A stretch of DNA of 64,000 bases from Planctomycetota bacterium (GCA_022566315.1 JADFJC010000004.1:20176-84175); one strand, 5' to 3'. Numbered from the stretch's first letter, positions 52,411 through 61,963 are shown. Notes: generated by a model not told the origin, from the letters alone. Program-made: numbers and translations.

Positions 52411-54351
52411 ATGGACACGAACAAGAACACACGTCGCGATTTCCTTAAAGCAATGGGCTTATGCGCATTCCCGATGTACATCGGGATTTCAGGGTGCGCT
52501 ACTGCTGTAAGAAGATCGGCACATAGAGTATCAAAAGACAAACCCAATATCCTCTGGATTACGTGCGAGGACATTAGTCCTTACTTAGGCTGCTATGGTG
52601 ACAGTTACGCGAAAACGCCGAATATGGACAAGTTTGCCAAAGAAGGCGTGCTATATACAAAAGCATTTGCGACCGCTTCGGTATGTGCGCCGGCGCGTTC
52701 ATGTCTGGTAACAGGGGTGTACGCTACTTCTACGGGCACACAACATCTGCGTTCCGACGTAAAATTGCCGAAACAAATCAAGTGTTTTCCGGAGCGTCTG
52801 CGGTCGGCCGGATACTACTGTTCCAACAATTACAAAAAGGATTATAACTTCACGGATGTAAATGTCTGGGACGAGTCGAGCCAAACGGCCCATTGGCGCA
52901 GGCGTAAACCCGGTCAGCCGTTTTTCAGCGTGTTCAATTTCACCTCTACACACCAGGGGCAAATTAACGGTTCTGACGAGGAGTTTTTTGACAAGTACAC
53001 CTCGAAGCTTAAACCCGAAGAACGTCATGACGGCAGCCTAATTCCTCTTCCGCCGTACTATCCTGACACCCCGTTTGTGCGGAAAATCTGGGCCCGTTAC
53101 TACAACCTGATTACCTTTATGGACAAGCAGGTCGGTGATTTGCTCAGCCAGCTTGAAGCCGACGGTTTGGCTGATAATACGATAGTATTCTTTTTTTCAG
53201 ACCACGGAATGGGTATTCCTCGATTCAAACGAACACTTTATGATTCCGGTCTTAATGTCCCGTTAATTATTCGTTTTCCTGAACGGTATCGACACCTTTC
53301 TCCACTTAAAGCAGGCAGGAGAACTGACAGATTGGTTAGTTTTGTTGATTTTGCACCGACGGTTTTGAGCTTAGCTGGATTGTCAATACCGGGTTATATG
53401 CAGGGCCGGGCGTTTCTTGGTGTCTGGGCGGGACCGCCGCGAGAATACGTCTTTGGGGCAGCCAGCCGAGTCGATGAGGCCTATGAGATGTCACGCAGCG
53501 TTCGTGATAAGCGCTTCAAGTACATTCGCAATTATATGCCGCATTTGCCGTATGTGCAGCCGAGCGAATATCCGGATAGGGCTGAGATTATGCAGGAGCT
53601 GCGCAGAGCGGTTGCAGAAGAAAAGCTGTCAAGTGTACAAAAATTACACTGGGCACCAACCAAGCCGATTGAGGAGCTTTATGACACATCGGCTGACCCA
53701 CATGAAGTAAATAATCTGGCAGATTCGTCTTCACTTCGAAAGATTCTTGGGAGGCTGCGTAGGGTACACCATCAATGGATGGTCGAAACGCATGATACAG
53801 GGTTGTTGTCGGAAGCTGAAATGCATATTCGCGCTGAAGGTTCGACTCCTTATGAGATGGCGCGACAAATTAGTAAATATCCTCAACGTCGTATTCTCGC
53901 TGCAGCCGATTTAGTTGGTAAAGGGCCGAATAATATTCCGAGGCTGATCAGGTTATTAAGTGATTCGGATAGTGCGGTTCGATATTGGGCCGTCGTAGCT
54001 CTAAGTGCCCTCGGTTCTGATGCGCCACCTGTCATCAAAGCACTAACCGAGCGGCTGGAAGATTCGAGTCCGAATGTTCGGTTTGCAGCAGCCGGGGCAT
54101 TGTGTAAGCTGGGTTTGTGCGAGGATGCTTTGCCGGTGTTAGCTGAAGGTCTGGAAGACGAGCGGGAAGAAACAGTCCTGTACGCTGCTCGCGAGATACA
54201 GAGTATTGGGAATAAAGCCCGCCCGATTGTTCAGCAAATAAAAGACGCCCAGGGACGATACAAAAATCCGGACGGGACATACAAAAATAACAATCACGCA
54301 ATGTTTATCGACTGGGCCCTAAAATATGCCCTGGAAAATTGTGGAGAATAA
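52411..54351 (+). CDS. Tat-exported S1-family sulfatase with C-terminal HEAT-like repeats
   Basis: 646 residues. TRRDFLKAMG is a twin-arginine motif, and the signal ends near ISGC (possible lipoprotein). NILWITCEDISPYLGCYGD is the N-terminal metal block. The formylglycine motif is C92-A-P-A-R, and DHGMGIPRFKRTLYDSG holds further ligands. The last ~130 residues contain about three HEAT-like helical repeats (IRLLSDSDSAVRYWAVVALS, LEDSSPNVRFAAAGALCKLG). Cys-type sulfatases need an FGE or anSME maturase, not in this window. A perfect palindrome in the signal peptide encodes PMYIG. Translationally coupled to the GH2 gene. Confidence 0.93.
   Translation: MDTNKNTRRDFLKAMGLCAFPMYIGISGCATAVRRSAHRVSKDKPNILWITCEDISPYLGCYGDSYAKTPNMDKFAKEGVLYTKAFATASVCAPARSCLVTGVYATSTGTQHLRSDVKLPKQIKCFPERLRSAGYYCSNNYKKDYNFTDVNVWDESSQTAHWRRRKPGQPFFSVFNFTSTHQGQINGSDEEFFDKYTSKLKPEERHDGSLIPLPPYYPDTPFVRKIWARYYNLITFMDKQVGDLLSQLEADGLADNTIVFFFSDHGMGIPRFKRTLYDSGLNVPLIIRFPERYRHLSPLKAGRRTDRLVSFVDFAPTVLSLAGLSIPGYMQGRAFLGVWAGPPREYVFGAASRVDEAYEMSRSVRDKRFKYIRNYMPHLPYVQPSEYPDRAEIMQELRRAVAEEKLSSVQKLHWAPTKPIEELYDTSADPHEVNNLADSSSLRKILGRLRRVHHQWMVETHDTGLLSEAEMHIRAEGSTPYEMARQISKYPQRRILAAADLVGKGPNNIPRLIRLLSDSDSAVRYWAVVALSALGSDAPPVIKALTERLEDSSPNVRFAAAGALCKLGLCEDALPVLAEGLEDEREETVLYAAREIQSIGNKARPIVQQIKDAQGRYKNPDGTYKNNNHAMFIDWALKYALENCGE
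52469..52486. repeat. Perfect TCCCGATGT/ACATCGGGA palindrome in the sulfatase signal peptide
   Basis: 18-base perfect palindrome, in frame, encoding PMYIG in the hydrophobic part of the Tat signal. Confidence 0.75.
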
Positions 54352-54449
54352 TTAAATCGGATACTTTATTAAACAGATTCCTCGACTGCGCTCGGAATGA
54401 CGAATTGGTTTATGTTGTTAAAAGACTTTTGCAAGACTTCAGTAGTTAA

Positions 54450-55850
54450 ATGAGTAATATTATGAGCAACACGCTTGTAAACGAAGAAAAAGGCAGCATT
54501 GTATATGTAATGCTCGTATGTATGGTGGCTGCTTTAGGGGGGCTTTTGTTCGGCTATGATACAGGGGTAATTAATGGTGCGATAGGGCCTCTAAAAGCAC
54601 ACTTTGCCCTTGATGCAAACTGGGCCGGCTGGGTAACAGGCTGTGCGTTGGTCGGATGTGCCATCGGGGCGGGTATTGCAGGAGTGCTCAGCGACTGGAT
54701 TGGTCGGAAGAAGGTGCTTATTCTTTCTGCGATTCTGTTCTTTATCTCAGCGGTGGGAACTGCCCTGCCGAAAGATATTACCACTTTCATTATTTACCGG
54801 ATAATCGGCGGTTTGGGTGTGGGGGCGGCGTCGATGTCCTCGCCGATGTATATCGCGGAGATATCGCCGGCGAAGATTCGCGGGCGGATGGTCTCGGTCA
54901 ATCAGTTTGCAATTGTATCCGGTTTTCTGGTAGTCTATTTTGTGAATTATTTTATCGCCCTTCAGGGCGACCAGATGTGGAACCAGGAGTCCGGCTGGCG
55001 GTGGATGTTCGGCTCGGAGATGCTGCCGGCTTTACTGTTATTAGTGCTGCTGTTTTTCGTGCCGGAGAGTCCCCGCTGGCTGACCAAACAAAACCGCAGT
55101 AAAGAGGCGTTGGAGATTCTTACCCGCGTTGGTGGGGCTGAATATGCCAAAACCGAACTGTTGGAAATCAAGGATGCGCTCGCCCACGAGAGCGGGTCGC
55201 TGAAACAGTTGTTTCAGCCGGGTATGAAGATTGTGTTGGTCATCGGCATTGTATTAGCTGTTTTGCAGCAGGTTACGGGTATCAACGTTTTCCTTTATTT
55301 CGGGACGGAAATTTTCAAGAAGATGGGTTCCGATACCAATGCCGCTCTTCTTCAAACGGTAATTGTAGGCACGGTAAACCTGGCCTTTACTATTATTGCA
55401 ATCTGGTTGGTGGATAGGTGGGGTCGAAAGCCCTTGATGATAATCGGCTCGGCTGGGATGGGACTTTCGCTGTTGGGGATGGGCTTAATGGCATATGTCC
55501 AAAAAACAGATTTGTGGGTCATGTTATTTATACTGAGTTATATCGCCTGCTTTGCCCTTTCGGTGGGGCCTGTAACGTGGGTGATTATGTCGGAGATATT
55601 CCCGACCCGGATTCGCGGCCGAGCAATGGCTATTGCCACGGTATGTCTGTGGGTGGCAAATTACCTTGTTTCCCAAACGTTTCCCATGATGGAGGAAAAT
55701 AACTGGCTGCTTGAAAAATTTCATCATGCTTTTCCGTTCTGGCTTTATGGGATTTTCTGCGTTGTTCTGGTTGCTTTCGTCTGGCGGTTCGTGCCGGAAA
55801 CCAAAGGCAAAACGCTGGAAGAGATAGAAAAACACTGGATGGGCACATAA
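54450..55850 (+). CDS. MFS sugar transporter (sugar porter family)
   Basis: 466 residues, twelve membrane helices. Sugar-porter signatures are present: LLFGYDTGVINGAIG in TM1, GVLSDWIGRKKVL (D-R-GR-RK loop 2-3), YIAEISPAKIRGRMVS (PESPR partner), FVPESPRWLTKQNRSKEAL, DRWGRKPLMIIGS in loop 8-9, and FVPETKGKTLEEIE at the end. It likely imports hexose or pentose by proton symport, plausibly a product of the GH2-sulfatase pair 100 bases upstream. Confidence 0.94.
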   Translation: MSNIMSNTLVNEEKGSIVYVMLVCMVAALGGLLFGYDTGVINGAIGPLKAHFALDANWAGWVTGCALVGCAIGAGIAGVLSDWIGRKKVLILSAILFFISAVGTALPKDITTFIIYRIIGGLGVGAASMSSPMYIAEISPAKIRGRMVSVNQFAIVSGFLVVYFVNYFIALQGDQMWNQESGWRWMFGSEMLPALLLLVLLFFVPESPRWLTKQNRSKEALEILTRVGGAEYAKTELLEIKDALAHESGSLKQLFQPGMKIVLVIGIVLAVLQQVTGINVFLYFGTEIFKKMGSDTNAALLQTVIVGTVNLAFTIIAIWLVDRWGRKPLMIIGSAGMGLSLLGMGLMAYVQKTDLWVMLFILSYIACFALSVGPVTWVIMSEIFPTRIRGRAMAIATVCLWVANYLVSQTFPMMEENNWLLEKFHHAFPFWLYGIFCVVLVAFVWRFVPETKGKTLEEIEKHWMGT

Positions 55851-55899
55851 ATCAAACAGCAGGAGAGCACTTCATAATATTTTCGTCAGAAGGTGTGAA

Positions 55900-56319
55900 A
55901 TGAGTTTTCCCAAACGAATGACTATTCAAAGCCATACAATAACCATTGTTCCGCGATACGCCGAAACAGACAAGGCCGGAGTGGTTCACCACAGCGTCTA
56001 TCCGGTTTGGTTTGAAATGGGGCGCACGGAACTTTTGCGGGCTAACGGACTGGCATACAAAGACCTCGAAGAAGCGGGGGTGTTGTTTGTCGTAGCTGAG
56101 CTGTTTATAAAATACCGCCGGCCTGCAATGTATGACGAGAAGCTGCAATTAGAAACACATTGCTCAGCGGTTACCGCCAGTAAGGTTGAGCATAGCTATA
56201 AGCTTATGCGCTGCTGTGATGAGACAATCTTAGCTGAGGGTTCGAGCGTGCTGGCCTGCGTCAGCGCCGAGGGCAAGGTTCGCCGAATACCTGAATTTAT
56301 GTATCCCGAGGCCGATTAG
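55900..56319 (+). CDS. YbgC-type acyl-CoA thioesterase (hotdog fold)
   Basis: 139 residues. The 4-hydroxybenzoyl-CoA thioesterase-like pattern VPRYAETDKAGVVHHSVYPVWFEMGRTELLRANGLAYKDLEE carries the catalytic Asp (ETD-AGVVHH) and the Y-WFE helix. The rest (FVVAELFIKYRRPAMYDEKLQLET, VEHSYKLMR) fits the hotdog fold. It hydrolyses acyl-CoA, and in some bacteria YbgC is linked to the Tol-Pal system, but no tol genes are here. Confidence 0.9.
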   Translation: MSFPKRMTIQSHTITIVPRYAETDKAGVVHHSVYPVWFEMGRTELLRANGLAYKDLEEAGVLFVVAELFIKYRRPAMYDEKLQLETHCSAVTASKVEHSYKLMRCCDETILAEGSSVLACVSAEGKVRRIPEFMYPEAD

Positions 56320-56399
56320 AAATTCTACAGAGGGTGAAACCGCACAAAAAGCGAAAATTTTTAGCCGAGCGAGTCAGAAAAAACAATTCATTTGGCGGT

Positions 56400-56434
56400 T
56401 TTCAATTGACAATTGGCAGTTGACAATTGACAAT
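56400..56434. repeat. TTGACAATTG word repeat
   Basis: CAATTGACAATTGGCAGTTG then ACAATTGACAATCCC: overlapping CAATTGA words and their inverts, immediately upstream of purF. Confidence 0.6.
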
Positions 56435-56440
56435 CCCTTT

Positions 56441-57880
56441 ATGACTTCAGAAAAGAAAGAAAATTGTGGTCTTTTTGGCATTTTTGGCGACGCCGAAGCG
56501 GTTCGTAAAACCTATTTCGGTTTACACAGCCTTCAGCATCGCGGGCAGGAGTCGGCAGGAATTGCCTCCAGTGACGGTGAATTAATCCAGTGCTATACGA
56601 GTATGGGTATGGTGAGAAGGGTTTTCCGCGCCAGCAGGGGTATTTTAGAAAAATTGTCTAATCCGATGGCTATCGGCCACGTTCGGTATTCGACGACAGG
56701 CGCGAGCAGGGCTGTAAACAGTCAGCCGCTTTTAGCTGAGTACTCTCGTGGGCAGGTGGCGGTGGCACATAACGGCAATCTTATCAACGCGACACTGCTG
56801 CGTGATGAATATGAGGCGTATGGCAGTATCTTTAAGTCCACAAACGATACTGAGATAATTACTCATCTACTCGCCAAGCCGACCCACGTGAGCAATCCTG
56901 ACCCTTTGGCACATGTATTGAATCATCTTCAGGGGGCATATAGTCTGCTGTTTTTGTTCGACGACCGCATTGAAGCGGCCCGGGACCCTTACGGCATCAG
57001 GCCTTTGTGCATAGGCCAAACCGAAAAAGGCGCTTACGTAGTTGCCAGTGAGACGTGCGCCCTCGATGCCATAGAGGCAAAGTTCATTCGAGAAGTCGAG
57101 CCTGGCGAAATCGTTCGATTAGATAAAAACGGCCTGGACAGCAGATTTTTCGTTACGCCGGGCACTGTTACACCGGCCCACTGCATGTTCGAGCATGTCT
57201 ATTTTGCCAAACAGAACAGCACTATTTTCGGTGAAAATGTGCACGGGTTCAGAAAAAAACTCGGAAGACAATTGGCAAAAGAGCACCCTGTCGATGCGGA
57301 CGTGGTAATACCAATACCGGACTCAGGGACATCAGCGGCAGTAGGATATGCAGAGCAAAGTAAAATACCTTTCGATATGGGAATGGTCAGGAGTCATTAC
57401 ATAGGCAGAACATTTATCTCCCCGGACCAGAAAATAAGGGAATTGGAGGTTAAACTCAAACTGGCGGTGGTGAAAGAAGTCGTGGATGGAAAACGCATCG
57501 TGGTAGTGGATGATTCAATCGTCCGCGGCACAACGACAAGAGGTAAGATAAGGGCATTACGCCAGGCCGGCGCTAAACAAATTCACATGCGAGTGAGCTG
57601 CCCACCGATCAGGTTTCCCTGTTTTTACGGCATTGATTTTCCGACCAAAGAAGAGTTGCTGGCAAATAATCGCGATTTGGAACAAATCAAAGAGTTCCTT
57701 GAAGTCGATAGTATCGGTTATATGTCATTGGAAGGAATGCTTGAGTGCGCGAAGTTACCGGAAGACCATTACTGTACCGCCTGCTGGAGCGGGAAATATA
57801 AAATACCGGTAGATATTGCGGTCAACAAGTTCGCTATGGAACACTACCAGATGCGTATGTTTGACGAGCTCGATGCTTGA
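56441..57880 (+). CDS. purF: Amidophosphoribosyltransferase
   Basis: 479 residues from the ATG at 56441; the upstream TTG lies in repeat DNA. First committed step of purine synthesis: PRPP plus glutamine gives 5-phosphoribosylamine. The nucleophile Cys is C9 (KENCGLFGIFG), so an eight-residue propeptide must be removed as in the B. subtilis type. HRGQESAG, HVRYSTTG and AHNGNL are glutaminase motifs; VVDDSIVRGTTTRG is the PRPP loop. C-terminal CTACWSGKYKIPVD carries possible Fe-S Cys. The stop lies in a CTCGATGCTTGA word repeat. purM follows 13 bases later. Confidence 0.96.
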   Translation: MTSEKKENCGLFGIFGDAEAVRKTYFGLHSLQHRGQESAGIASSDGELIQCYTSMGMVRRVFRASRGILEKLSNPMAIGHVRYSTTGASRAVNSQPLLAEYSRGQVAVAHNGNLINATLLRDEYEAYGSIFKSTNDTEIITHLLAKPTHVSNPDPLAHVLNHLQGAYSLLFLFDDRIEAARDPYGIRPLCIGQTEKGAYVVASETCALDAIEAKFIREVEPGEIVRLDKNGLDSRFFVTPGTVTPAHCMFEHVYFAKQNSTIFGENVHGFRKKLGRQLAKEHPVDADVVIPIPDSGTSAAVGYAEQSKIPFDMGMVRSHYIGRTFISPDQKIRELEVKLKLAVVKEVVDGKRIVVVDDSIVRGTTTRGKIRALRQAGAKQIHMRVSCPPIRFPCFYGIDFPTKEELLANNRDLEQIKEFLEVDSIGYMSLEGMLECAKLPEDHYCTACWSGKYKIPVDIAVNKFAMEHYQMRMFDELDA

Positions 57881-57893
57881 TGCTTGAGGACAG

Positions 57894-58961
57894 ATGGGTA
57901 AATATATAAGCTACGAACAGTCCGGCGTGAGTATCGATGCCGGGGAGGATATGGTTCGGCAAATCTACTCGGCAGTTGCCAGCACATTCGGTCCGCGTGT
58001 GATTGAATCGCGAAACGCCTTTGCTGGGATGTTTCGGCTCGACTACGACGAACGGCTGTTCAAAAAGAACTATAAGAATCCTGTCCTTGTGGCCTGCACC
58101 GACGGTGTGGGCAGCAAGATCCAGTTAGCCCGCAAGATAAAAAAGTTCAACACCGTAGGTATTGATTTGGTTGCGATGAACGTTAATGATATGCTCGTGC
58201 AGGGCGCCGAGCCATTGTTCTTTCTCGATTATCTGGCGGTTCATAAGCTTGAGCCGAAAATGGTAGCTGAGCTTGTAAAAGGCGTTGCGGCCGGGTGCCG
58301 AGAAGCCAACTGCGCACTAATCGGCGGGGAAACGGCAGAAATGCCGGATACCTATTCGACGGGCGATTTCGATATGGCCGGGTTCGCGGTTGGGGTTGTC
58401 GAGCGGAGGAAAATAATTACAGGCGAAACAATAATAAAAGGTGATGTGATTCTGGGTCTTGCTTCAAGCGGACTGCACAGCAACGGCTATTCGCTGGTTC
58501 GCAATATTTGCTTTAAGCAGGCAAAGCTTAAAATGACTGATGTGCTGAATGAACTCGACGGCGTTGTGCTGGGCGATGTATTGTTAGAGCCGACACGAAT
58601 TTATGTTCGGTCGATAATAAAACTGCTGTCGCAATACAAGGTCAAACGAATCGTTCACGGAATGGCGCATATTACCGGCGGCGGTCTGGTAGGAAATATT
58701 CCGCGAGTGCTGCCAAAAGACTGTGATGCGACTATAAAAAAATCGAGCTGGCCTAAACATAAGATATTTACGTTTTTGCAGAAGGCAGGGCCGGTCGAAG
58801 AAGAAGAAATGTTCAGAGTTTTTAATATGGGGATAGGGTTCGTGCTGATAGTGGCTGAAGACTTCGCTAATTCAATAGCGAAGAAACTGACAAAATTCGG
58901 CGAGCGGGTCTATGAGATAGGCAGAATAACAACGGGAACCGGTAAGGTAGTTCTTAAATAA
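57894..58961 (+). CDS. purM: Phosphoribosylformylglycinamidine cyclo-ligase
   Basis: 355 residues. The fifth step of purine synthesis: FGAM plus ATP gives AIR. Conserved blocks: YEQSGVSIDAGEDMVRQI, VACTDGVGSKIQLARKI, GIDLVAMNVNDMLVQGAEPLFFLDYLA, CALIGGETAEMPDTYSTGDFDMAGFAVG, LGLASSGLHSNGYSLVR, and HITGGGLVGNIPRVLP. All are in the right order and the length is normal. It forms an operon with purF. Confidence 0.97.
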   Translation: MGKYISYEQSGVSIDAGEDMVRQIYSAVASTFGPRVIESRNAFAGMFRLDYDERLFKKNYKNPVLVACTDGVGSKIQLARKIKKFNTVGIDLVAMNVNDMLVQGAEPLFFLDYLAVHKLEPKMVAELVKGVAAGCREANCALIGGETAEMPDTYSTGDFDMAGFAVGVVERRKIITGETIIKGDVILGLASSGLHSNGYSLVRNICFKQAKLKMTDVLNELDGVVLGDVLLEPTRIYVRSIIKLLSQYKVKRIVHGMAHITGGGLVGNIPRVLPKDCDATIKKSSWPKHKIFTFLQKAGPVEEEEMFRVFNMGIGFVLIVAEDFANSIAKKLTKFGERVYEIGRITTGTGKVVLK

Positions 58962-58991
58962 CTCAAACTGACCGAGCTCACAAAGCAAGAA

Positions 58992-60008
58992 ATGCGAAAT
59001 ACGAAATATGCCAAGTTTGCCGCGGCAGTGGCAATCTATGTCGCCTTTGCCGTGTATCTATATCAACCATATTTCAAAGGTTTCAGTGCGCTACGATTAC
59101 GAGACCTCTTTGTTGTGAATGTTTGTTTGGGCTCTCTGGGCTGTTATGTGCTTAGTCGGCGGTGGATGGCTGGATTTGGCGAGTCGTTGTTTGCAGGAGC
59201 TATTTACGGCTTCGGGCCATTCATACTCGGGCTGGCTAAATTTCACCCTACGGCTGGTCTTTTGGCGGCGATTATACCGTGGTTGTTTTGCCCTGCTGTA
59301 TTCGGTCCAAAAGGTAATTGGCGATGGATAAGGATTCCGCTTGCGGTTCTGCCGTTTCTGGCAATAGTGCTTTTCTTTCAGGTATCTACTCACTACCGAT
59401 TGTTCCCGGTTTCAACACAGGCCAGGTTGCATTTAGCTGACCTGGTCGGCTTGTTCGCTCCGCTTATTACGGCCAAGCAAAACATAACTCTAATCGGCTT
59501 TTATCATATTCCAGTGGCGGCGCTGGTTATGGGTTTTTCTATGCTGCTGGCGGCTCGGCGGTTCAGTATCATAATAATTTTCGCCATCGGCACAATACTG
59601 TCCTTTTGCGATTCTTTCTTCGGTATCAGCCCGATTATCTGGTTTGCCATGCCTATGTTGTGCTGCTCGGTGCTTGTGGGTGCAGGTATGCAGGGGCTCG
59701 CCTCGGCTGGATTTGCCGACCGCGGGTGGGTCCTGGCAGTCGCAGCGATTATGTGCACCCTTGCCATCGTAACATTACTGCTGGCAACAGAATACTTTCA
59801 GATATTTTTAGGACTGGGTGCGGGATACGCAAAACTCTTTACCGAAGCTGGGAAAATGTATGTACTCGGCGCGATTGTGGCTGCGATTATTTTCTTTATG
59901 ATACGTGCGAAACTACGGATGCGGCAGTTGCGACAGGTCGCCCTTTGTGCGGCGATGGCGGTGGACATATTTCTCGGCGCAAGGTTTATCGTCGATAAGA
60001 TTCTTTGA
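58992..60008 (+). CDS. Hypothetical polytopic membrane protein
   Basis: 338 residues with about nine to ten hydrophobic helices spread over the full length. The spacing between helices is short. A Gly/Phe-rich repeated style (YGFGPFILGLAKFHP) resembles glycosyltransferase-C or O-antigen polymerase-like membrane proteins, but the acidic catalytic loop of GT-C enzymes is not seen. I cannot assign a family. It starts 30 bases after purM on the same strand and may be co-transcribed. Confidence 0.72.
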   Translation: MRNTKYAKFAAAVAIYVAFAVYLYQPYFKGFSALRLRDLFVVNVCLGSLGCYVLSRRWMAGFGESLFAGAIYGFGPFILGLAKFHPTAGLLAAIIPWLFCPAVFGPKGNWRWIRIPLAVLPFLAIVLFFQVSTHYRLFPVSTQARLHLADLVGLFAPLITAKQNITLIGFYHIPVAALVMGFSMLLAARRFSIIIIFAIGTILSFCDSFFGISPIIWFAMPMLCCSVLVGAGMQGLASAGFADRGWVLAVAAIMCTLAIVTLLLATEYFQIFLGLGAGYAKLFTEAGKMYVLGAIVAAIIFFMIRAKLRMRQLRQVALCAAMAVDIFLGARFIVDKIL

Positions 60009-60028
60009 ATAGATACTCGATGCTCGAG

Positions 60029-60313
60029 TTACGAGAAAGTTTCCCGCTCGATTTGTCCGAGGTAGAATCGGCCATCGTTGCGCATAAAATTGATGATGGT
60101 GTCAAACTGCTGGTTTATGAAATGAGAGTCGTTGCTGACTATTGATATACCGATTACAGCGATGGTCTTGCTGTCCTGATGGTCAACTTCGGCAATTGAG
60201 ATATTGAACCTGCTTTTCAATCGGCCTATTACACTCTTGACGATACTTCGTTTTCCCTTGAGCGAAGTTATCCCCTGCATGGATAAATGAGCTGTTAGTA
60301 CACCAACAATCAT
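60029..60313 (-). CDS. DUF503 family protein (YlxP-like)
   Basis: 94 residues. MIVGVLTAHLSMQGITSLKGKRSIVKSVIGRLKSRFNISIAEVDHQD matches the DUF503/YlxP family, a small ferredoxin-like fold often encoded next to infB-rbfA and linked to ribosome maturation. Here it is away from such genes and lies beside an isomerase-like gene. It overlaps a CTCGATGCTCGAG word just after its stop. Confidence 0.88.
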   Translation of the reverse strand: MIVGVLTAHLSMQGITSLKGKRSIVKSVIGRLKSRFNISIAEVDHQDSKTIAVIGISIVSNDSHFINQQFDTIINFMRNDGRFYLGQIERETFS

Positions 60314-60327
60314 ACCTTATTTTCGTT

Positions 60328-61239
60328 TCAAATATTCATCATTTGCTTTTGAATCTTTTCCAGCAGTTTTTTTGTAGCTAAGATACCGTCGTTTTCGCTG
60401 AGTCTGCTGCCTTCGTACTCAATATCGACGTAGCTTTTGTAGCCGGAATCAACGACAATCTTCATCATACGGTAGAAATCAATCTTGGTCTCATCGCCTT
60501 TTTCGTCGAAGTCATAGCTCTTGGCGCTGACCCCTTTGGCGTAGGGCATCAGCATTTCGACGGATTTATATTTATCGGCTTCCGGCGGAAAATTGCCGAA
60601 GTCGGGCAGCGTCCCGCAATAGGGCAGGTTGACCTTTTTGATGACGCTGGTAAGCCACTGGCTATTGGACGATAGACCGCCGTGATTTTCAACAATAACG
60701 TTGAGATTGTATTCAACGGCCTTTTCGCTTAGACGCTGCAATCCGTCGGCGGCTAATTTAAGCTGTTCGGTGTATGAGCCGCTGGAACTGGCGTTTACAC
60801 GTATCGAATGACAGCCTAAGTATTTAGCAGCCTCAAGCCACTTATAATGGTTCTCGACCGCCTGGGTACGCCGCTGCCGGTCGGGGTCGCCGAGGGCACC
60901 TTCGCCATCGCACATAATCAATAAGGACTTGACGCCGTTATCTTTTGCGCGTTTTTTCATCTCAGCCAGATACTTTGTGTCCTTAGCCTTGTCCTTAAAG
61001 AACTGATTGACATACTCGACCGCCTCGATGCCGAATTGCCGGGCTTCACCAGCGAAATCAAGATTGTCCATCTTCGGCTGTTGTTGGCCGCGAAGCCTTC
61101 TGTGCCACGACCACTGGGCAAGGGAAATCCTGAACGGCTCTTTTGAACCTCCCAACATCGCCTCGAGACTTGTGCAGCCGGCCAGACAGAAACCACCGGC
61201 GGTGCCGGCACTTAGCGAAAGAAATGTTCTTCGTTCCAT
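60328..61239 (-). CDS. Exported sugar phosphate isomerase/epimerase-like TIM-barrel protein
   Basis: 303 residues. [22 protein letters not shown] is a twin-arginine-type leader with lipobox LAGC (Cys ~22). The barrel has [88 protein letters not shown] and [11 protein letters not shown], typical of xylose-isomerase-like proteins with the E, D, H and E metal ligands. GAGAGGACATT precedes the ATG. The substrate is unknown. It is a second member beside the one at 37900. Confidence 0.88.
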   Translation of the reverse strand: MERRTFLSLSAGTAGGFCLAGCTSLEAMLGGSKEPFRISLAQWSWHRRLRGQQQPKMDNLDFAGEARQFGIEAVEYVNQFFKDKAKDTKYLAEMKKRAKDNGVKSLLIMCDGEGALGDPDRQRRTQAVENHYKWLEAAKYLGCHSIRVNASSSGSYTEQLKLAADGLQRLSEKAVEYNLNVIVENHGGLSSNSQWLTSVIKKVNLPYCGTLPDFGNFPPEADKYKSVEMLMPYAKGVSAKSYDFDEKGDETKIDFYRMMKIVVDSGYKSYVDIEYEGSRLSENDGILATKKLLEKIQKQMMNI

Positions 61240-61361
61240 AATGTCCTCTCTTTCAAGAATTAGGTTCTTAATACGAACGAAAAATATCAGAATCGCTGAC
61301 CAACGTCAAGTACTCTCTGCTCAATTTGAATTTCATTAATTACGAACAAGAATCCGAGCAT

Positions 61362-61502
61362 CTAATACCGATACCGAGGTGTTATTTCTGTTGAATTCGC
61401 CAGGTACATCCTCTTTTCTATATTGGCCATCACATCAGGCAGAATCTCATCCAACTGTACAGGCTCGTAGGATTTTTTATCCGGACCTAATATGTATGAT
61501 CA
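61362..61502 (-). pseudogene. Fragment of a small gene duplicated at 62257-62469
   Basis: The open minus frame reads GPDKKSYEPVQLDEILPDVM then ANIEKRMYLANSTEI, closely related to RTSEPMRIDEILPDVMANIK in the intact frame 0.9 kb away. The DNA at 61411-61450 matches 62321-62360 at 39 of 40 bases. A TGA lies directly before the frame and there is no start codon, so it is a remnant. Confidence 0.7.
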
Positions 61503-61624
61503 ATTGATAGCGTTATAAACGAACAGTGTAAGTGATTGTCTGGCTTGGAAATCCTTCCTTATCACGCTTAAAAAAGGCTTTTTTAATAAAAAATAGCTTT
61601 ACTAAGGTTTTTTCTGCAAAAAAA

Positions 61625-61682
61625 TTGACTTTTACCTGAACATTTTGTACAATTTGTACGAATAGATATATACGTACAAAAT
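61625..61682 (+). promoter_or_regulatory. Sigma-70 promoter with overlapping operator repeats for phd-relE
   Basis: TTGACT (61625-61630) and TACAAT (61648-61653) with a 17-base spacer. ATTTTGTAC (61642-61650) is inverted as GTACAAAAT (61674-61682), and a further TTTGTACG (61653-61660) lies between. The overlap with the -10 box suggests autorepression by the antitoxin or the complex. Confidence 0.72.
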
Positions 61683-61704
61683 ATATATAAATAAGGGTAG
61701 TGCA

Positions 61705-61950
61705 ATGACAGTTGTAAAAGTAAGTGAATTTCGTTCGGATATATCGGAGTATGCTAATAAAGTTGCTTATGCAGGAGAGCGGATTTGTGTCGAACGTAAC
61801 AACAAACCATTATTCGCTGTTGTCTCAATCGATGATATGAAGCTGCTCGAACAGCTTGAAGACCAGATGGATTTGGAGCTTGCTAAGGAAGCATTGAAAA
61901 AAGGCAAGTTTATTAGCTTCGGCAGTCTCAAAAAAGAACTTGGATTGTAA
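61705..61950 (+). CDS. Phd/YefM-family antitoxin
   Basis: 81 residues. KVSEFRSDISEYANKVAYAGERICVERNNKPLFAVVSIDDMKLLEQLED is the Phd/YefM DNA-binding domain. The C-terminal part (LAKEALKKGKFISFGSLKKELGL) is the toxin-binding arm. It is followed 13 bases later by the RelE toxin gene. It probably binds the TTTGTAC repeats upstream. Confidence 0.9.
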   Translation: MTVVKVSEFRSDISEYANKVAYAGERICVERNNKPLFAVVSIDDMKLLEQLEDQMDLELAKEALKKGKFISFGSLKKELGL

Positions 61951-61963
61951 ACAGTAATGACGA

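Larger units (their letters stand above)
61240..61704. other. Intergenic region before the phd-relE module
   Basis: 465 bases: isomerase promoter region, a fragment of a small minus-strand gene (61362-61502) and the phd-relE promoter/operator (61625-61682), described separately. Confidence 0.6.
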
